This document shows positions 10,354 to 23,270 of a stretch of 64,000 nt of DNA, in pieces. A program made the position numbers and the translations under genes. Below the pieces are notes generated by a model. It worked only from the letters and a program-made list of their open reading frames with translations, was not told the DNA's origin and did no database searches. Numbering within the stretch: the stretch's first letter is position 1; each line of letters opens with the position of its first letter. Source of the stretch: Gammaproteobacteria bacterium. Lineage in GTDB: Bacteria > Pseudomonadota > Gammaproteobacteria > Steroidobacterales > GCA-2729495. The DNA lies in contig CP129466.1 in NCBI GenBank assembly GCA_030583605.1, positions 1,433,001 through 1,497,000 of the forward strand. Reading direction: 5' to 3'.

Positions 10354-11457
10354 ATGACGAGCACACCGGCCATCAGTCTCATCGGGTTGCCGCGCCGCGA
10401 TCTCGAGCAGTTCTTCGCCGGTATCGGCGAGAAGCCGTTTCGTGCGCGCCAGCTCATGAAATGGATTTATGGCCGGGGTGTGCTCGATCCCGCACAGATG
10501 ACGGATCTCGGCATCGCGTTGCGCCACGATCTGGCCGCGCGTGCGCCGGTGCGCCTGCCGTCGATCCTGGCTGCCCAGGAGTCCGCTGACGGCACGATGA
10601 AGTGGCGGCTGGATGCCGGGGCAGGCCAGGCGATCGAGACCGTCTTCATTCCCGAGCCTGATCGCGGCACGCTGTGTGTGTCGTCGCAGGTCGGCTGTGC
10701 GATGGATTGCTCGTTCTGTGCGACGGGCCAGCAGGGATTCAACCGCAACCTCACCGCGGCGCAGATCATTTCGCAGGTGCTGCTGGCAAGGCGCGAACTC
10801 GGCGACTCGCAGGGGCGTTCGCCGATTACCAATGTCGTGTTCATGGGTATGGGCGAGCCGCTGGCGAATTTCCGGGCGGTCGTCCAGGTGTGCGACGTAC
10901 TGGTCGATGACCTGGCCTGCAAGCTGTCCCGCCGCCGGGTCACCGTCAGCACCTGTGGGCTGGTGCCGCAGATCCGGCGCCTCGGCGGGGAATCACGCGT
11001 GGCCCTCGCCGTATCTCTGCACGCGCCGGACGACGACTTGCGCAACCAGCTCGTTCCGATCAACCGCTTGCACCCGATCGCCGAGTTGCTCGATGCCTGC
11101 TGGGCCTATGTCGATGCGACCAATACCCGGGAAATTACCTTCGAGTACGTGATGCTCGAGGGCGTGAATGACTCCCCGGCCCAGGCCCGGCGCCTGGCGG
11201 CGCTGCTGCGAGGGCGCCCGGCAAAGCTGAACCTGATCCCCTTCAATCCGTTCCCGGGCGCCGCGTATCGGCGCTCGTCGCCGGAGGCCGTCAACGAGTT
11301 CCGCCTGATTCTCTCGACTGCCGGGGTGGTCACCGTCACGCGGCGAACACGCGGCGACGACATTGCGGCCGCCTGCGGACAACTGGCTGGCCAGGTGGAG
11401 AACCGGGTGCGCGCACCCCTTGGAAGCAAGCTGCAGGAGACCGCATGTCTGTCGTGA
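10354..11457 (+). CDS. rlmN: Dual-specificity 23S rRNA/tRNA m2A methyltransferase
   Basis: RlmN is a radical SAM enzyme that methylates C2 of A2503 in 23S rRNA and A37 in some tRNAs. The radical SAM triad is visible in CAMDCSFCATGQQGF (C-x3-C-x2-C), with the SAM-binding VVFMGMGEPLANF downstream. The catalytic Cys pair is likely completed by the C-terminal RRTRGDDIAAACGQLAG. The 367-residue length is typical. The gene overlaps pilW by 13 bases, consistent with one operon ndk-rlmN-pilW-rodZ-hisS. Confidence 0.95.
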   Translation: MTSTPAISLIGLPRRDLEQFFAGIGEKPFRARQLMKWIYGRGVLDPAQMTDLGIALRHDLAARAPVRLPSILAAQESADGTMKWRLDAGAGQAIETVFIPEPDRGTLCVSSQVGCAMDCSFCATGQQGFNRNLTAAQIISQVLLARRELGDSQGRSPITNVVFMGMGEPLANFRAVVQVCDVLVDDLACKLSRRRVTVSTCGLVPQIRRLGGESRVALAVSLHAPDDDLRNQLVPINRLHPIAELLDACWAYVDATNTREITFEYVMLEGVNDSPAQARRLAALLRGRPAKLNLIPFNPFPGAAYRRSSPEAVNEFRLILSTAGVVTVTRRTRGDDIAAACGQLAGQVENRVRAPLGSKLQETACLS

Positions 11458-12233
11458 GATCAGGCCGTATCGGCATCCTGTTGGCCGCGCTGTTGTGCAT
11501 GGCTGGCTGTGTCTCCACCAGCAACAGTGGTGTTTCCTCGAAGACTTCACGCAAGGAAGCGGCGCAGTACAACATGCAGCTCGGGATCGGTTACCTGCGC
11601 CAGGGTGATCTGAAAACTGCCCAGGCGAAGCTCGAGAAGGCGATCGCCGACGATGACAGCCTGGCCACGGCATACCGCGCGCTCGGCCTGGTGTTCGAGC
11701 GCCTCGGCGACATTCCGGGTGCGGAGAGAAACTACCGGCGCGCGGTCAGCCTGGCACCCGAGGATCCGGATGCGCTGAACGCGCTGGCGGTGTTTCTGTG
11801 CCTGCAGAAACACGACACTGCCGAGGCCATGCGCAACTTCGAGCGCGCCCTGGCGATTCCGCTGTCGAAGGCGGAAACCAACAAGGCGATGCTCTATACG
11901 AATGCCGGCGTCTGCGCCCGGCGAATCGATCTCGCCGCGGCCGAGACCTATTTCCGCAGTGCGCTCGGTGCCGATCCTGGCTTCCGGGATGCGTTGCTGC
12001 AGATCGCCGATGTGGCCTACGAGCGATCGAACTACCTGCAGTCACGGGCCTTCCTCGAGCGCTACCTCGGTTCCGGGGATCCCACGCCTGGAGCGCTGTG
12101 GCTCGGTGTGCGGGTGGAAAGAAAGCTCGGTGCGACGAGTACCGCGCAGACTTATGCGGAACAACTGCGCAAGGTGTTCCCCGCATCGGTCGAGACCCGG
12201 CTGCTGCTGGAGAGTGAGCGCAATGCCGGATAG
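11445..12233 (+). CDS. pilW: Type IV pilus biogenesis/stability lipoprotein PilW (PilF)
   Basis: This outer-membrane pilotin helps assemble or localise the PilQ secretin. The N terminus is a lipoprotein signal, GILLAALLCMAGC, with the Cys near residue 23. About six TPR-like helix pairs follow (for example YNMQLGIGYLRQGDLKTAQAKLE written in two overlapping TPR halves). The neighbours rlmN upstream and rodZ-hisS downstream match the classical gene order. It overlaps the rodZ-like gene by 11 bases. Confidence 0.9.
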   Translation: MSVVRSGRIGILLAALLCMAGCVSTSNSGVSSKTSRKEAAQYNMQLGIGYLRQGDLKTAQAKLEKAIADDDSLATAYRALGLVFERLGDIPGAERNYRRAVSLAPEDPDALNALAVFLCLQKHDTAEAMRNFERALAIPLSKAETNKAMLYTNAGVCARRIDLAAAETYFRSALGADPGFRDALLQIADVAYERSNYLQSRAFLERYLGSGDPTPGALWLGVRVERKLGATSTAQTYAEQLRKVFPASVETRLLLESERNAG

Positions 12234-12774
12234 TGATGCGGTGAGCGGGGCGCCCCGCCCACAGTCCGCGAGTCTCGGGCTGGGCGAGCGCCTGCGTTCG
12301 GCCCGCAAGGCGCGTGCCGTCTCGGTCGCGCAGGTTGCCGCGGCGCTGAACATCGAAGAACCCGCCGTACTCGCCCTCGAGGAGGAACGCTTCGAGGCGC
12401 TCGGCGCCCCGGTGTTCGTGCGCGGTCATCTGCGCCGCTACGCGCAACTGGTCGGACTTGCGCCCGAGGCGGTCATCGAAGCGTATCGGACGATGGTGCC
12501 GGACAGCGACGCGCTGCCGCTCGTTGCGCGCCGGCGTGAGCGCGCCGACATGGTTGCCCTGGGTCCGTGGGTCTATTGGGTGGTTGCCGCGCTCGTGATC
12601 GTGGGCATCGTGATCGCAGTGGGCGGTCGCGACGACGCGGCACCGGCGCAGGCGGTGACCGACCCGCCGACGACAGTCGATACACCTCCCGCAGCGCGCG
12701 GATTGCCGCAACCGGATCTGCAGGTGCAGGATGACACGCCGTTCCGGGACGACGGCCCCGCGCCACAGCCCTGA
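12223..12774 (+). CDS. rodZ: RodZ-like HTH membrane protein, short form
   Basis: RodZ links MreB to the cell-wall machinery. The N-terminal HTH_25 domain is clear (LGERLRSARKARAVSVAQVA through VFVRGHLRRYAQLVG in separate pieces), followed by a basic patch RRRERAD and one membrane segment WVYWVVAALVIVGIVIAV. The protein stops at 183 residues after a Pro/Asp-rich tail, so the periplasmic DUF4115 domain of full-length RodZ is missing. Its position between pilW and hisS supports the identity; the truncation may be lineage-specific. Confidence 0.75.
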   Translation: MPDSDAVSGAPRPQSASLGLGERLRSARKARAVSVAQVAAALNIEEPAVLALEEERFEALGAPVFVRGHLRRYAQLVGLAPEAVIEAYRTMVPDSDALPLVARRRERADMVALGPWVYWVVAALVIVGIVIAVGGRDDAAPAQAVTDPPTTVDTPPAARGLPQPDLQVQDDTPFRDDGPAPQP

Positions 12775-12777
12775 CCG

Positions 12778-14058
12778 ATGACCGAGAAGATCCAGGCAAT
12801 CCGGGGCATGGCCGATCTCCTGCCGGCTGACGCGGCCGCCTGGTCGCGGGTGGAGAGCTGCCTGCGGGGCGTGCTCGAGAAGTACGGGTATCGCGAGATC
12901 CGCATACCGCTGCTGGAACGTACCGAGCTGTTCAGCCGCTCCATCGGCGAGGTAACCGACATCGTCGAAAAGGAGATGTACACCTTCGACGACCGCAACG
13001 GCCAGAGCCTGACGTTGCGCCCGGAGGCCACGGCCGGCATCGTGCGGGCCGCGATCGAGAACGGCATGTTGCGCGGCCAGCGCCACCGGCTGTGGTGCGC
13101 CGGGCCGATGTTCCGCTACGAGAAGCCGCAGAAGGGCCGCTACCGCCAGTTTCACCAGTTCGACATCGAAGCGCTTGGATACGAGGGCCCCGACATCGAT
13201 GCCGAGGTGATCGTCATGACCGCCCGGATGTGGCGCGAACTCGGAGTGCGCGATATCGAGTTGCAGCTCAACTCGCTGGGCACGGCGCAGGCGAGGGCGC
13301 GCTATCGTGAGCAACTGGCCGTTTATTTCCGTAGCCATTTCGACGAACTGGACGAGGACAGCCGCCGTCGCCTGGAGCGCAATCCGTTGCGGATTCTCGA
13401 CAGCAAGAACCCGGAGATGCAGGCTGTGGTCGCCGCGGCACCCACGATGGCGGATTTTCTCGACGACGGGTCAGCGGCTCACCTGGAAACGCTGCAGCAG
13501 CTGCTTTCGGCCTGCGGCGTTCCGTTCCGGGTGAATTCCAGGCTGGTGCGCGGGCTGGACTATTACAATCGCACCGTGTTCGAGTGGGTGACCGACCGGC
13601 TCGGCAGCCAGGGTGCGGTCTGCGCGGGCGGCCGCTACGACGGCCTCATTGAGCAACTGGGAGGGACTGCGACCCCCGCGATCGGGTGTGCGATCGGCAT
13701 GGAGCGGCTGGTCGAGTTGTACCGCCTGGGTGGTGGCGGCAGTGCCGACCCGCCGCCGGATGTGTACATGGTAACGGTGAGCGATGCGGCACTTGGCCCG
13801 GCCATGCGTGTCGCCGAGCAATTGCGCGACGCGCTGCCCGGCCGCACCGTGGAGTTCAACTGCGGGGGCGGCGGCTTGCGTGCGCAGTTGCGCCGCGCTG
13901 ACGGTAGCGGGGCAGCGGCCGTGGTGATCATCGGTGACGATGAGGTCGCGGGTGGCTGCGCCGGGGTGAAGCCGTTGCGCGGACAGGGCGAGCAACGCAG
14001 TGTCGCCTGGGGAGACCTGCCGCGTGCCCTGGCGCCGTATCTGATGCCTCGGGATTGA
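12778..14058 (+). CDS. hisS: Histidyl-tRNA synthetase
   Basis: HisRS charges tRNA-His. Class II motifs are present: motif 2 around MFRYEKPQKGRYRQFHQFD, the histidine-specific RGLDYYNRTVFEW, and motif 3 in GCAIGMERLVEL. The anticodon-binding domain ends the 426-residue protein. The start ATG lies three bases after the rodZ-like stop. A short hairpin lies in the gap to yfgM. Confidence 0.96.
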   Translation: MTEKIQAIRGMADLLPADAAAWSRVESCLRGVLEKYGYREIRIPLLERTELFSRSIGEVTDIVEKEMYTFDDRNGQSLTLRPEATAGIVRAAIENGMLRGQRHRLWCAGPMFRYEKPQKGRYRQFHQFDIEALGYEGPDIDAEVIVMTARMWRELGVRDIELQLNSLGTAQARARYREQLAVYFRSHFDELDEDSRRRLERNPLRILDSKNPEMQAVVAAAPTMADFLDDGSAAHLETLQQLLSACGVPFRVNSRLVRGLDYYNRTVFEWVTDRLGSQGAVCAGGRYDGLIEQLGGTATPAIGCAIGMERLVELYRLGGGGSADPPPDVYMVTVSDAALGPAMRVAEQLRDALPGRTVEFNCGGGGLRAQLRRADGSGAAAVVIIGDDEVAGGCAGVKPLRGQGEQRSVAWGDLPRALAPYLMPRD

Positions 14059-14089
14059 CCGGCGGATCGTTGGTAGGTCGCCGGGTGTG

Positions 14090-14108
14090 CGCGGAGAGTT
14101 TCTCCGCG
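14090..14108 (+). promoter_or_regulatory. Hairpin between hisS and yfgM
   Basis: CGCGGAGA and TCTCCGCG form a perfect 8-bp stem with a 3-base loop. No T-run follows, so it is not a standard terminator. It might protect an mRNA end or modulate readthrough into yfgM; this is an inference from structure only. Confidence 0.35.
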
Positions 14109-14135
14109 GTAATCGAACCAACCGGATGAAGTACA

Positions 14136-14813
14136 GTGAATGACAATCTGACCGATCAACAACGCGCTGAGCAGGTCTGGGGCTGGCTGCGCGAGAACGG
14201 CTGGTACCTGCTCGGTGGCATTGTGCTGGGGCTGGGCGGGCTTTTCGTGTGGCGCCAGTGGGGTGCAAGCCAGCTCGAGAGCGCCGAGCAGGCCTCGGCG
14301 CTGTACGCCGAGTTGCTGACTTCGATCCGGGTGGAGCGAGCCACGCGAGCCGAAGAAATTGCCGCAAAGCTCGCCGCCGATTTTTCCTCGACGCCGTACG
14401 CAGACCAGGCGCGCCTGGCGATGGCACGGGTGAAGATGGACCGCAACCAGCCGGACGATGCCGCGAAGTATCTGCGCGAGGCGATGGATGGCGCCGGCGG
14501 CGAGGAGATCCGGCACATAGCGCGCCTGCGGCTGGCGCGGGTGCTCGCCCAGCAGGAGAAGTACGACGAGGCATTGCAGGTGCTGGTGGTGCCGGACGGT
14601 TCCAGCTTCGCGCCCCGCTACCACGAGGTGCGCGGCGATGTGCTGGTCAGCATGGGACGCGCGGACGAGGCCCGTACCGAGTACGAGGCGGCATTGACCG
14701 GGGCCGATTCGGCGGTGATCGACCAGTTGTACGTTCAGGCCAAGCTCGACGGGCTGGCCGGCGGCGCGACGCAGGCCGCCGACGATCGTGTGGCCGAATC
14801 CCCCGCGAACTGA
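14136..14813 (+). CDS. yfgM: YfgM-like tetratricopeptide membrane protein
   Basis: YfgM is an inner-membrane protein that associates with SecYEG and the periplasmic chaperone PpiD. The protein starts with a short cytoplasmic stretch, has one membrane helix (WYLLGGIVLGLGGLFVW) near residues 27-43, and then a periplasmic TPR-type region (YADQARLAMARVKMDR, HIARLRLARVLAQQEKYDEA). Length is 225 residues. GTG 14136 is the start. The hisS-yfgM-bamB-der order is the usual one. Confidence 0.88.
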   Translation: MNDNLTDQQRAEQVWGWLRENGWYLLGGIVLGLGGLFVWRQWGASQLESAEQASALYAELLTSIRVERATRAEEIAAKLAADFSSTPYADQARLAMARVKMDRNQPDDAAKYLREAMDGAGGEEIRHIARLRLARVLAQQEKYDEALQVLVVPDGSSFAPRYHEVRGDVLVSMGRADEARTEYEAALTGADSAVIDQLYVQAKLDGLAGGATQAADDRVAESPAN

Positions 14814-14870
14814 GTCCTGCAGCGGATGTTGCGAAGAAATGGCGATGTCTGTGGTCGCAGGAGCGGACAC

Positions 14871-16046
14871 TTGAGCACGTTGCTGCGGGCTTTTCTGGTC
14901 CTGGCCGGTATCGGGTCGATCATCGGAGCCGGAGGCTGCAGCTGGTTCGGGGGCGAAGAGGAAGAGAATCCTCCAGCCCAGCTGGTCGACTTCAAGCCCA
15001 GCCTGCAGGTGCGCAAGGTATGGTCCGCCCACATCGGTGACGGCAATGAGGTGCTGCGCCTGGGGTTGTCTCCGGCATCCGATGGCAGCCGCGTCTTTGC
15101 GGCCGATAACGACGGCCGGGTGAGCGGATTCGACGCCGAACGCGGTCGTCTGGCGTGGCGCACCAAGACCAAGTTGCCACTCACCGGCGGGCCGGCAGTT
15201 GGTGCCGGGCACGTCGTGGTCGGTTCCAGCGACGGTATCGTGATCGCGCTGCGCGCCGAAGACGGCGTCGAAGAGTGGCGTACCAATGTTGGCAGTGAGG
15301 TGTTGGCCGCGCCGGCGGTCGGCCGCTACGTATTCGTCCGGACGGTGGACGGCAAGCTGATTGCGCTCAACCGCGACGACGGCGTGCAGGCCTGGTTCGC
15401 GCAGCAGACCATGCCGAGGCTATCCGTGCGGGGCACCGGCTCGCCGGTGGTCGATGGCGACGTCGTCATCTGCGGGTTCGACAATGGCCGCGTTGCCGCC
15501 TACGACGCGAACGACGGTTCGGTGATCTGGGACGTGCTCGTTGCGCCTCCTGCCGGGCGTACGGAGGTCGAGCGCATGTCAGACATCAACGCGACCGTGC
15601 GGGTGGTCGGTGGGGAGGTCTATGCCGTCGGTTACCGAGGCAGTCTCGTCGCGCTGGCCCGCGAATCCGGCCAGATCCTCTGGAGCCTGGAGATCTCGAG
15701 CTACAGCGGGCTCGGCGCAGACCTGAGCAACCTGTATGTGTCAGGCGCACAGGGCGAGCTCATCGCGATCGAGCGATCATCGGCGCGCGAGATTTGGCGC
15801 CATGATCTCCTCGCCTATCGTGACCTGACCGCGCCGACTCCGTATGGCTCATCGGTGGTGGTCGGTGACCTTGAGGGCTTCGTGCATTTCTTCGACGTGA
15901 CCACGGGGATGTTGCAGGCGCGCGTGCGCATGGATTCAGCCCGCGTCACTTCGGCGCCACTCGTGGTCAACGACCTGCTCTTCATGATGAGCGACGGCGG
16001 GGAGATCGCGGCCTACCGCAGCTCGGGCATGGGCCGGGAGAATTGA
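14871..16046 (+). CDS. bamB: Outer-membrane protein assembly factor BamB
   Basis: BamB is a lipoprotein of the BAM complex that inserts beta-barrel proteins. I place the start at TTG 14871, because AGGAG at 14859-14863 lies seven bases upstream and because this yields a proper lipoprotein signal ending in GSIIGAGGC. An earlier ATG at 14826 would add a charged leader unlike a signal. The rest is an eight-bladed PQQ-type propeller, with repeats such as VSGFDAERGRLAWRTKT and VIALRAEDGVEEWRT. der follows three bases later. Confidence 0.9.
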   Translation: MSTLLRAFLVLAGIGSIIGAGGCSWFGGEEEENPPAQLVDFKPSLQVRKVWSAHIGDGNEVLRLGLSPASDGSRVFAADNDGRVSGFDAERGRLAWRTKTKLPLTGGPAVGAGHVVVGSSDGIVIALRAEDGVEEWRTNVGSEVLAAPAVGRYVFVRTVDGKLIALNRDDGVQAWFAQQTMPRLSVRGTGSPVVDGDVVICGFDNGRVAAYDANDGSVIWDVLVAPPAGRTEVERMSDINATVRVVGGEVYAVGYRGSLVALARESGQILWSLEISSYSGLGADLSNLYVSGAQGELIAIERSSAREIWRHDLLAYRDLTAPTPYGSSVVVGDLEGFVHFFDVTTGMLQARVRMDSARVTSAPLVVNDLLFMMSDGGEIAAYRSSGMGREN

Positions 16047-16049
16047 CCC

Positions 16050-17444
16050 CTGCTGCCGGTTGTCGCATTGATCGGTCGTCCGAATGTCGGCAAGTCGACG
16101 TTGTTCAATCGCCTGACCGGCACCCGTGACGCGCTGGTCGCAGACTTTCCAGGACTGACCCGCGACCGCCTGTACGGGTTCACGCAAGCATCGTTGCCAC
16201 CCGCAATCGTGATCGATACCGGCGGCCTGATGGAGGCCGGCGATGAACTGGCCGCACTGATGCGCCGGCAGGTTGAACTTGCGGTGCACGAGGCCGACGT
16301 GGTGATCATGCTGGTCGATGGCCAGCACGGGGCGACGACGGACGACCGCTTCGTCGCCGACCTCGCGCGGCGTTCCGGCAAGCCGGTCATGCTCGCGGTC
16401 AACAAGACCGAGGGGCGCTCGCCCGAACTTGCCGTCGCGGAGTTTTTCGAGCTCGGTGTCGGTACGCCGTTGGCGGTGTCGGCCAGTCGCGGGCTCGGCG
16501 TGCGCGAGTTGCTGGAGGCGGCAGTCGCGCAGTGCCCGGAGACGGCATCGGATGCCACCGAGCAGGAACCGGCCGCCGGCGGCGTCTGTATCGCGGTGAT
16601 CGGACGGCCGAATGTCGGCAAGTCCACGTTGATCAACCGCCTCCTGCGCGAAGAGCGCCTGGTCACGCTGGACGAGCCGGGCACCACCCGCGACGCGATT
16701 CGCGTGCCGTTCGATCTCGACGGCGACCGCTACACGCTCATCGACACCGCCGGCATTCGTCGTCGGGCCAGGGTCAGCGATGCAATCGAGAAGTTCAGCG
16801 TCGTCAAGTCGCTGCAGGCGGTCGATGATGCCGATGCCGTGATCGTGCTGCTCGATGCGCGCGAAGGGGTGACGGAGCAGGACGCCTCGCTGATCGGCCT
16901 GGTGCTCGAGCGCGGCCGCGCCCTGGCCCTGGGCATCAACAAGTGGGACCGACTCAACGAGAGTCAGCGGCGGCACATGATGGACGGCCTCACCAGGAGC
17001 CTGCCGTTTCTCGATTTCGCGGAATCACATCAGATTTCTGCGCTCCATGGCAGCAACATCGTCGACCTGTTCCGGGCGGCCGCCCGGGCGGCCGCAGCCG
17101 CGCGCGCCGAATTGCCCACGAAGGACCTCAACCGCGTGCTGTCCGCCATCGTCGCGACCCACCCGCCCCCCGTCGTGCGGCGGCATCGCATCCGCCTCAC
17201 GCACGCGCACCAGGGCGGGCGCCGGCCGCCGTTGATCGTGATTCACGGCAACCAGACGGATTTCCTGCCGGCGAGTTACCGCCGCTATCTCGTCAACCGC
17301 TTCCGCCAGGAGTTCGAACTGACCGGTACGCCGATCCGACTCGAACTGCGCACCGGACGCAACCCGTTTGCCGGGCGGCGCAACCCGCTGACGCAGCGGC
17401 AGCAGAAAAAGCGCGAACGACTGCGCCGCTTCCAGCGCCGCTGA
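16050..17444 (+). CDS. der: Ribosome-assembly GTPase Der (EngA), apparent CTG start
   Basis: Der has two tandem G domains and a KH-like domain and helps mature the 50S subunit. Both P-loops are visible (GRPNVGKSTLFNRLTG and GRPNVGKSTLINRLL), with two DTGG/DTAG switch motifs and NKTE/NKWD specificity motifs. The C-terminal KH-like region and a basic tail complete 464 residues. The first canonical codon, TTG at 16068, would delete the first beta strand (PVVAL). CTG at 16050, ten bases after GGGAG, gives the family N terminus MLPVVALIGRPNVGKS, so CTG is the likely start. Confidence 0.9.
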   Translation: MLPVVALIGRPNVGKSTLFNRLTGTRDALVADFPGLTRDRLYGFTQASLPPAIVIDTGGLMEAGDELAALMRRQVELAVHEADVVIMLVDGQHGATTDDRFVADLARRSGKPVMLAVNKTEGRSPELAVAEFFELGVGTPLAVSASRGLGVRELLEAAVAQCPETASDATEQEPAAGGVCIAVIGRPNVGKSTLINRLLREERLVTLDEPGTTRDAIRVPFDLDGDRYTLIDTAGIRRRARVSDAIEKFSVVKSLQAVDDADAVIVLLDAREGVTEQDASLIGLVLERGRALALGINKWDRLNESQRRHMMDGLTRSLPFLDFAESHQISALHGSNIVDLFRAAARAAAAARAELPTKDLNRVLSAIVATHPPPVVRRHRIRLTHAHQGGRRPPLIVIHGNQTDFLPASYRRYLVNRFRQEFELTGTPIRLELRTGRNPFAGRRNPLTQRQQKKRERLRRFQRR

Positions 17445-18672
17445 GCCGGCCGGCGGCGCCTCGCGCCGCATATGCATATAACCACGCCGGACCAACGCTC
17501 GCCGTGGCGGGCGCGCATAATCGCTGTCTCACGCGACCTGAGGCGCACCACGGTGAGCGGCGGACGACAGTTTTTTCAGATACCCGGGACGTTCGCAATG
17601 CGGCGCGGCGGCAGTCTCGAGCGTCCGACGGTTGCCTACGAGACCTGGGGTGAACTGAACGCGGATCGCGACAATGCGGTGCTCATCTTCACCGGGCTTT
17701 CGCCCTCGGCCCATGCCGCTTCGTCCGTCCTCGATCCGGCGCCGGGCTGGTGGGAGGAGATCGTCGGACCGTCCCGGCCGCTCGACACGCGGCGTTTTTT
17801 TGTCATCTGCGTGAATTCGCTCGGCAGTTGCTTCGGATCGACGGGAGCGGCTTCCACGGATCCACGCACGGGCGAGCCGTATCGGCTGTCGTTCCCGGAG
17901 CTCAGCCTCGAAGATGTCGCGGTGGCGGGCCATCGCCTGCTTGAGCATCTTCGCATCGACCGGCTGCGGGCGCTGGTCGGTCCGTCGATGGGCGGGATGA
18001 CGGCACTTGGCTTTGCCGCGCTTTATCCGGGCAAGGCGCGGGAGTTGTTGCTGATCTCCTGCGGGGCGCGGTCGCTGCCATTCGCTACGGCGCTTCGTTC
18101 ACTGCAACGGGAGATGATCCGGCGCGATCCAGGCTGGAACGGCGGCAACTATCCGCCCGGCGGCGGCCCTGCGGCCGGCATGCAGCTCGCCCGCAAGCTC
18201 GGCATGATCACCTATCGCTCGGCCCCGGAGTGGGAGCAGCGATTCGGCCGGCAGCGGGTCGCCGCAGAGCGCCAGGGTGGCGATCCGTTTGCACCGGACT
18301 TCGAGATCGAGGGCTATCTCGAAGCCCACGCGCGGAAATTTGCCGGGCAATTCGATCCGAACTGCTATCTCGACCTCTCGCGCGCCAGCGATCTTTTCGA
18401 TCTCGCCGATTATGGCGGCTCCGTGCAGGCAGGGTTGCGCCGGATCCGTGCCGAGCGCGCGCTCGTGATCGGTGTGGCCACCGATCTCCTGTTTCCGATT
18501 CACCAGCAACGCGAACTTGCCGCCGGCCTGCGGCAGGGCTGCGGCAGCGTCAGCTTCGAGGAGCTGCCGTCGATCCAGGGGCACGATTCCTTTCTGGTCG
18601 ACATGGAGCGCTTCGGGCCGGTGATCCGGCGGTTCTTCGCGTCCACCGGCAAAGATGCGCTGGAGGAGGCCG

Positions 18673-21605
<2,933 letters not shown>

Positions 21606-21656
21606 GCGGTTCTCGATCATGAGCGACTCGATCGATGCCGGGTCGCCGCAGCCGCA

Positions 21657-23270
21657 GTGACGACCGCGAGTTCTCCGATGCCGAAAACCGATCAAGCCGG
21701 GTCGCCGACCGGGCACCGCATCCTCATCCTGGACTTCGGCTCCCAGTACACGCAGCTGATCGCGCGGCGGGTGCGCGAAGCTGGTGTGTACAGCGAGATC
21801 ATGGCGTGGGATGCGCCGGCCGAGGCCATCACGGCTTTCGGTGCTCGAGGCATCGTGCTGTCGGGCGGGCCCGAGTCGGTCAATGTCGCGCAACCACCGC
21901 GTGCGTCCGACGCGGTATTCCGGCTTGGCGTGCCGCTGCTAGGCATCTGCTACGGCATGCAGACCATGGCGGCGCAGCTCGGCGGCATGGTCGAAGCCTC
22001 GTCGCGGCGCGAGTTCGGGCACGCGCGGGTGACACCCGCAGGGGCCGATCGGCTGCTCGGCGGGATCTCCGATGTGGCGTCGCCCGGCGGCCAGCCGTGC
22101 CTGAACGTCTGGATGAGCCATGGCGACCGGGTCACGCGCCTGCCGCCGGGCTTTGTCCCGATCGCGAGCAGTGACAACGCGCCGCTGGCGGGCATGGCGG
22201 ACGAGAAGCGCCGCTTCTTCGGCCTGCAGTTCCATCCCGAGGTCACCCACACGCCGCAGGGGCAACGCATCATCGAACGGTTCGTGCGCGATATCTGCGG
22301 CTGCCCGGACAGCTGGCAGCCCGACAACATCATCGCGCGCGACCTGCGTGCGATTCGCGACCAGGTGGGTGAGGACGGCGTGCTGCTCGGGCTGTCGGGC
22401 GGGGTGGATTCATCGGTCGTTGCCGCGCTGTTGCACGAGGCACTCGGTGACCAGCTCGTCTGCGTGTTCGTCGACACCGGGCTCCTGCGCCTGCACGAGG
22501 GCGATCAGCTCATGGAGGTATTCGCCGATCACCTCGGCGTACGGGTGATTCGCGTCGATGCCGAGGCGCGCTTCCTCGGCGCGCTTGCCGGTGTCGCCGA
22601 TCCCGAGGCCAAGCGCAAGATCATCGGGCGGCTGTTCATCGAGGTGTTCGAGGAGCAGGCCGAGCGCCTCACCGGCGTGCGCTGGCTGGCGCAGGGCACC
22701 ATCTACCCCGACGTGATCGAATCGGCCGGAGCGAAGAGCGGCAAGGCGCACGTCATCAAGTCGCACCACAATGTCGGCGGCCTTCCGGAGCACATGAAGC
22801 TCAAGCTCATCGAGCCACTGCGCGATCTCTTCAAGGACGAAGTGCGCCGCATCGGGATCGAGCTGGGCCTGCCGCGCGAGATGGTCTACCGCCATCCCTT
22901 CCCGGGCCCCGGCCTCGGCGTGCGCATTCTCGGCGAGGTGAAGAAGGAGTACGCCGACCTGCTGCGGCTCGCCGACGACATCTTCATCAGCGAGCTGCGG
23001 ACGGCCGGCCTGTACGACCAGGTCAGTCAGGCATTTGCCGTGTTCCTGCCCGTAAAATCCGTCGGCGTCATGGGCGACGGGCGTCGCTACGACTACGTCG
23101 TGGCACTGCGCGCGGTGGAGACCATCGACTTCATGACGGCGCGCTGGGCGCACCTGCCCTACGACTTCCTCGACCAGGTCTCGCGACGGATCATCAACGA
23201 GGTGCCAGGCATCTCGCGGGTGACCTACGACATCTCCGGCAAGCCGCCCGCGACGATTGAGTGGGAATGA
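21657..23270 (+). CDS. guaA: GMP synthase (glutamine-hydrolysing)
   Basis: GuaA converts XMP to GMP. The class I amidotransferase domain has [17 protein letters not shown], the Cys of LLGICYGMQ and the His-x-Glu of FHPEVTHT. The ATP-pyrophosphatase domain starts with [16 protein letters not shown], and the C terminus ends [13 protein letters not shown] 21657 and ATG 21678 are both possible starts. The intact 3' end abuts a mobile-element integrase; the guaA 3' end is an established integration site, so the final codons (about 23250-23270) probably form attL while remaining functional. Confidence 0.95.
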   Translation: MTTASSPMPKTDQAGSPTGHRILILDFGSQYTQLIARRVREAGVYSEIMAWDAPAEAITAFGARGIVLSGGPESVNVAQPPRASDAVFRLGVPLLGICYGMQTMAAQLGGMVEASSRREFGHARVTPAGADRLLGGISDVASPGGQPCLNVWMSHGDRVTRLPPGFVPIASSDNAPLAGMADEKRRFFGLQFHPEVTHTPQGQRIIERFVRDICGCPDSWQPDNIIARDLRAIRDQVGEDGVLLGLSGGVDSSVVAALLHEALGDQLVCVFVDTGLLRLHEGDQLMEVFADHLGVRVIRVDAEARFLGALAGVADPEAKRKIIGRLFIEVFEEQAERLTGVRWLAQGTIYPDVIESAGAKSGKAHVIKSHHNVGGLPEHMKLKLIEPLRDLFKDEVRRIGIELGLPREMVYRHPFPGPGLGVRILGEVKKEYADLLRLADDIFISELRTAGLYDQVSQAFAVFLPVKSVGVMGDGRRYDYVVALRAVETIDFMTARWAHLPYDFLDQVSRRIINEVPGISRVTYDISGKPPATIEWE

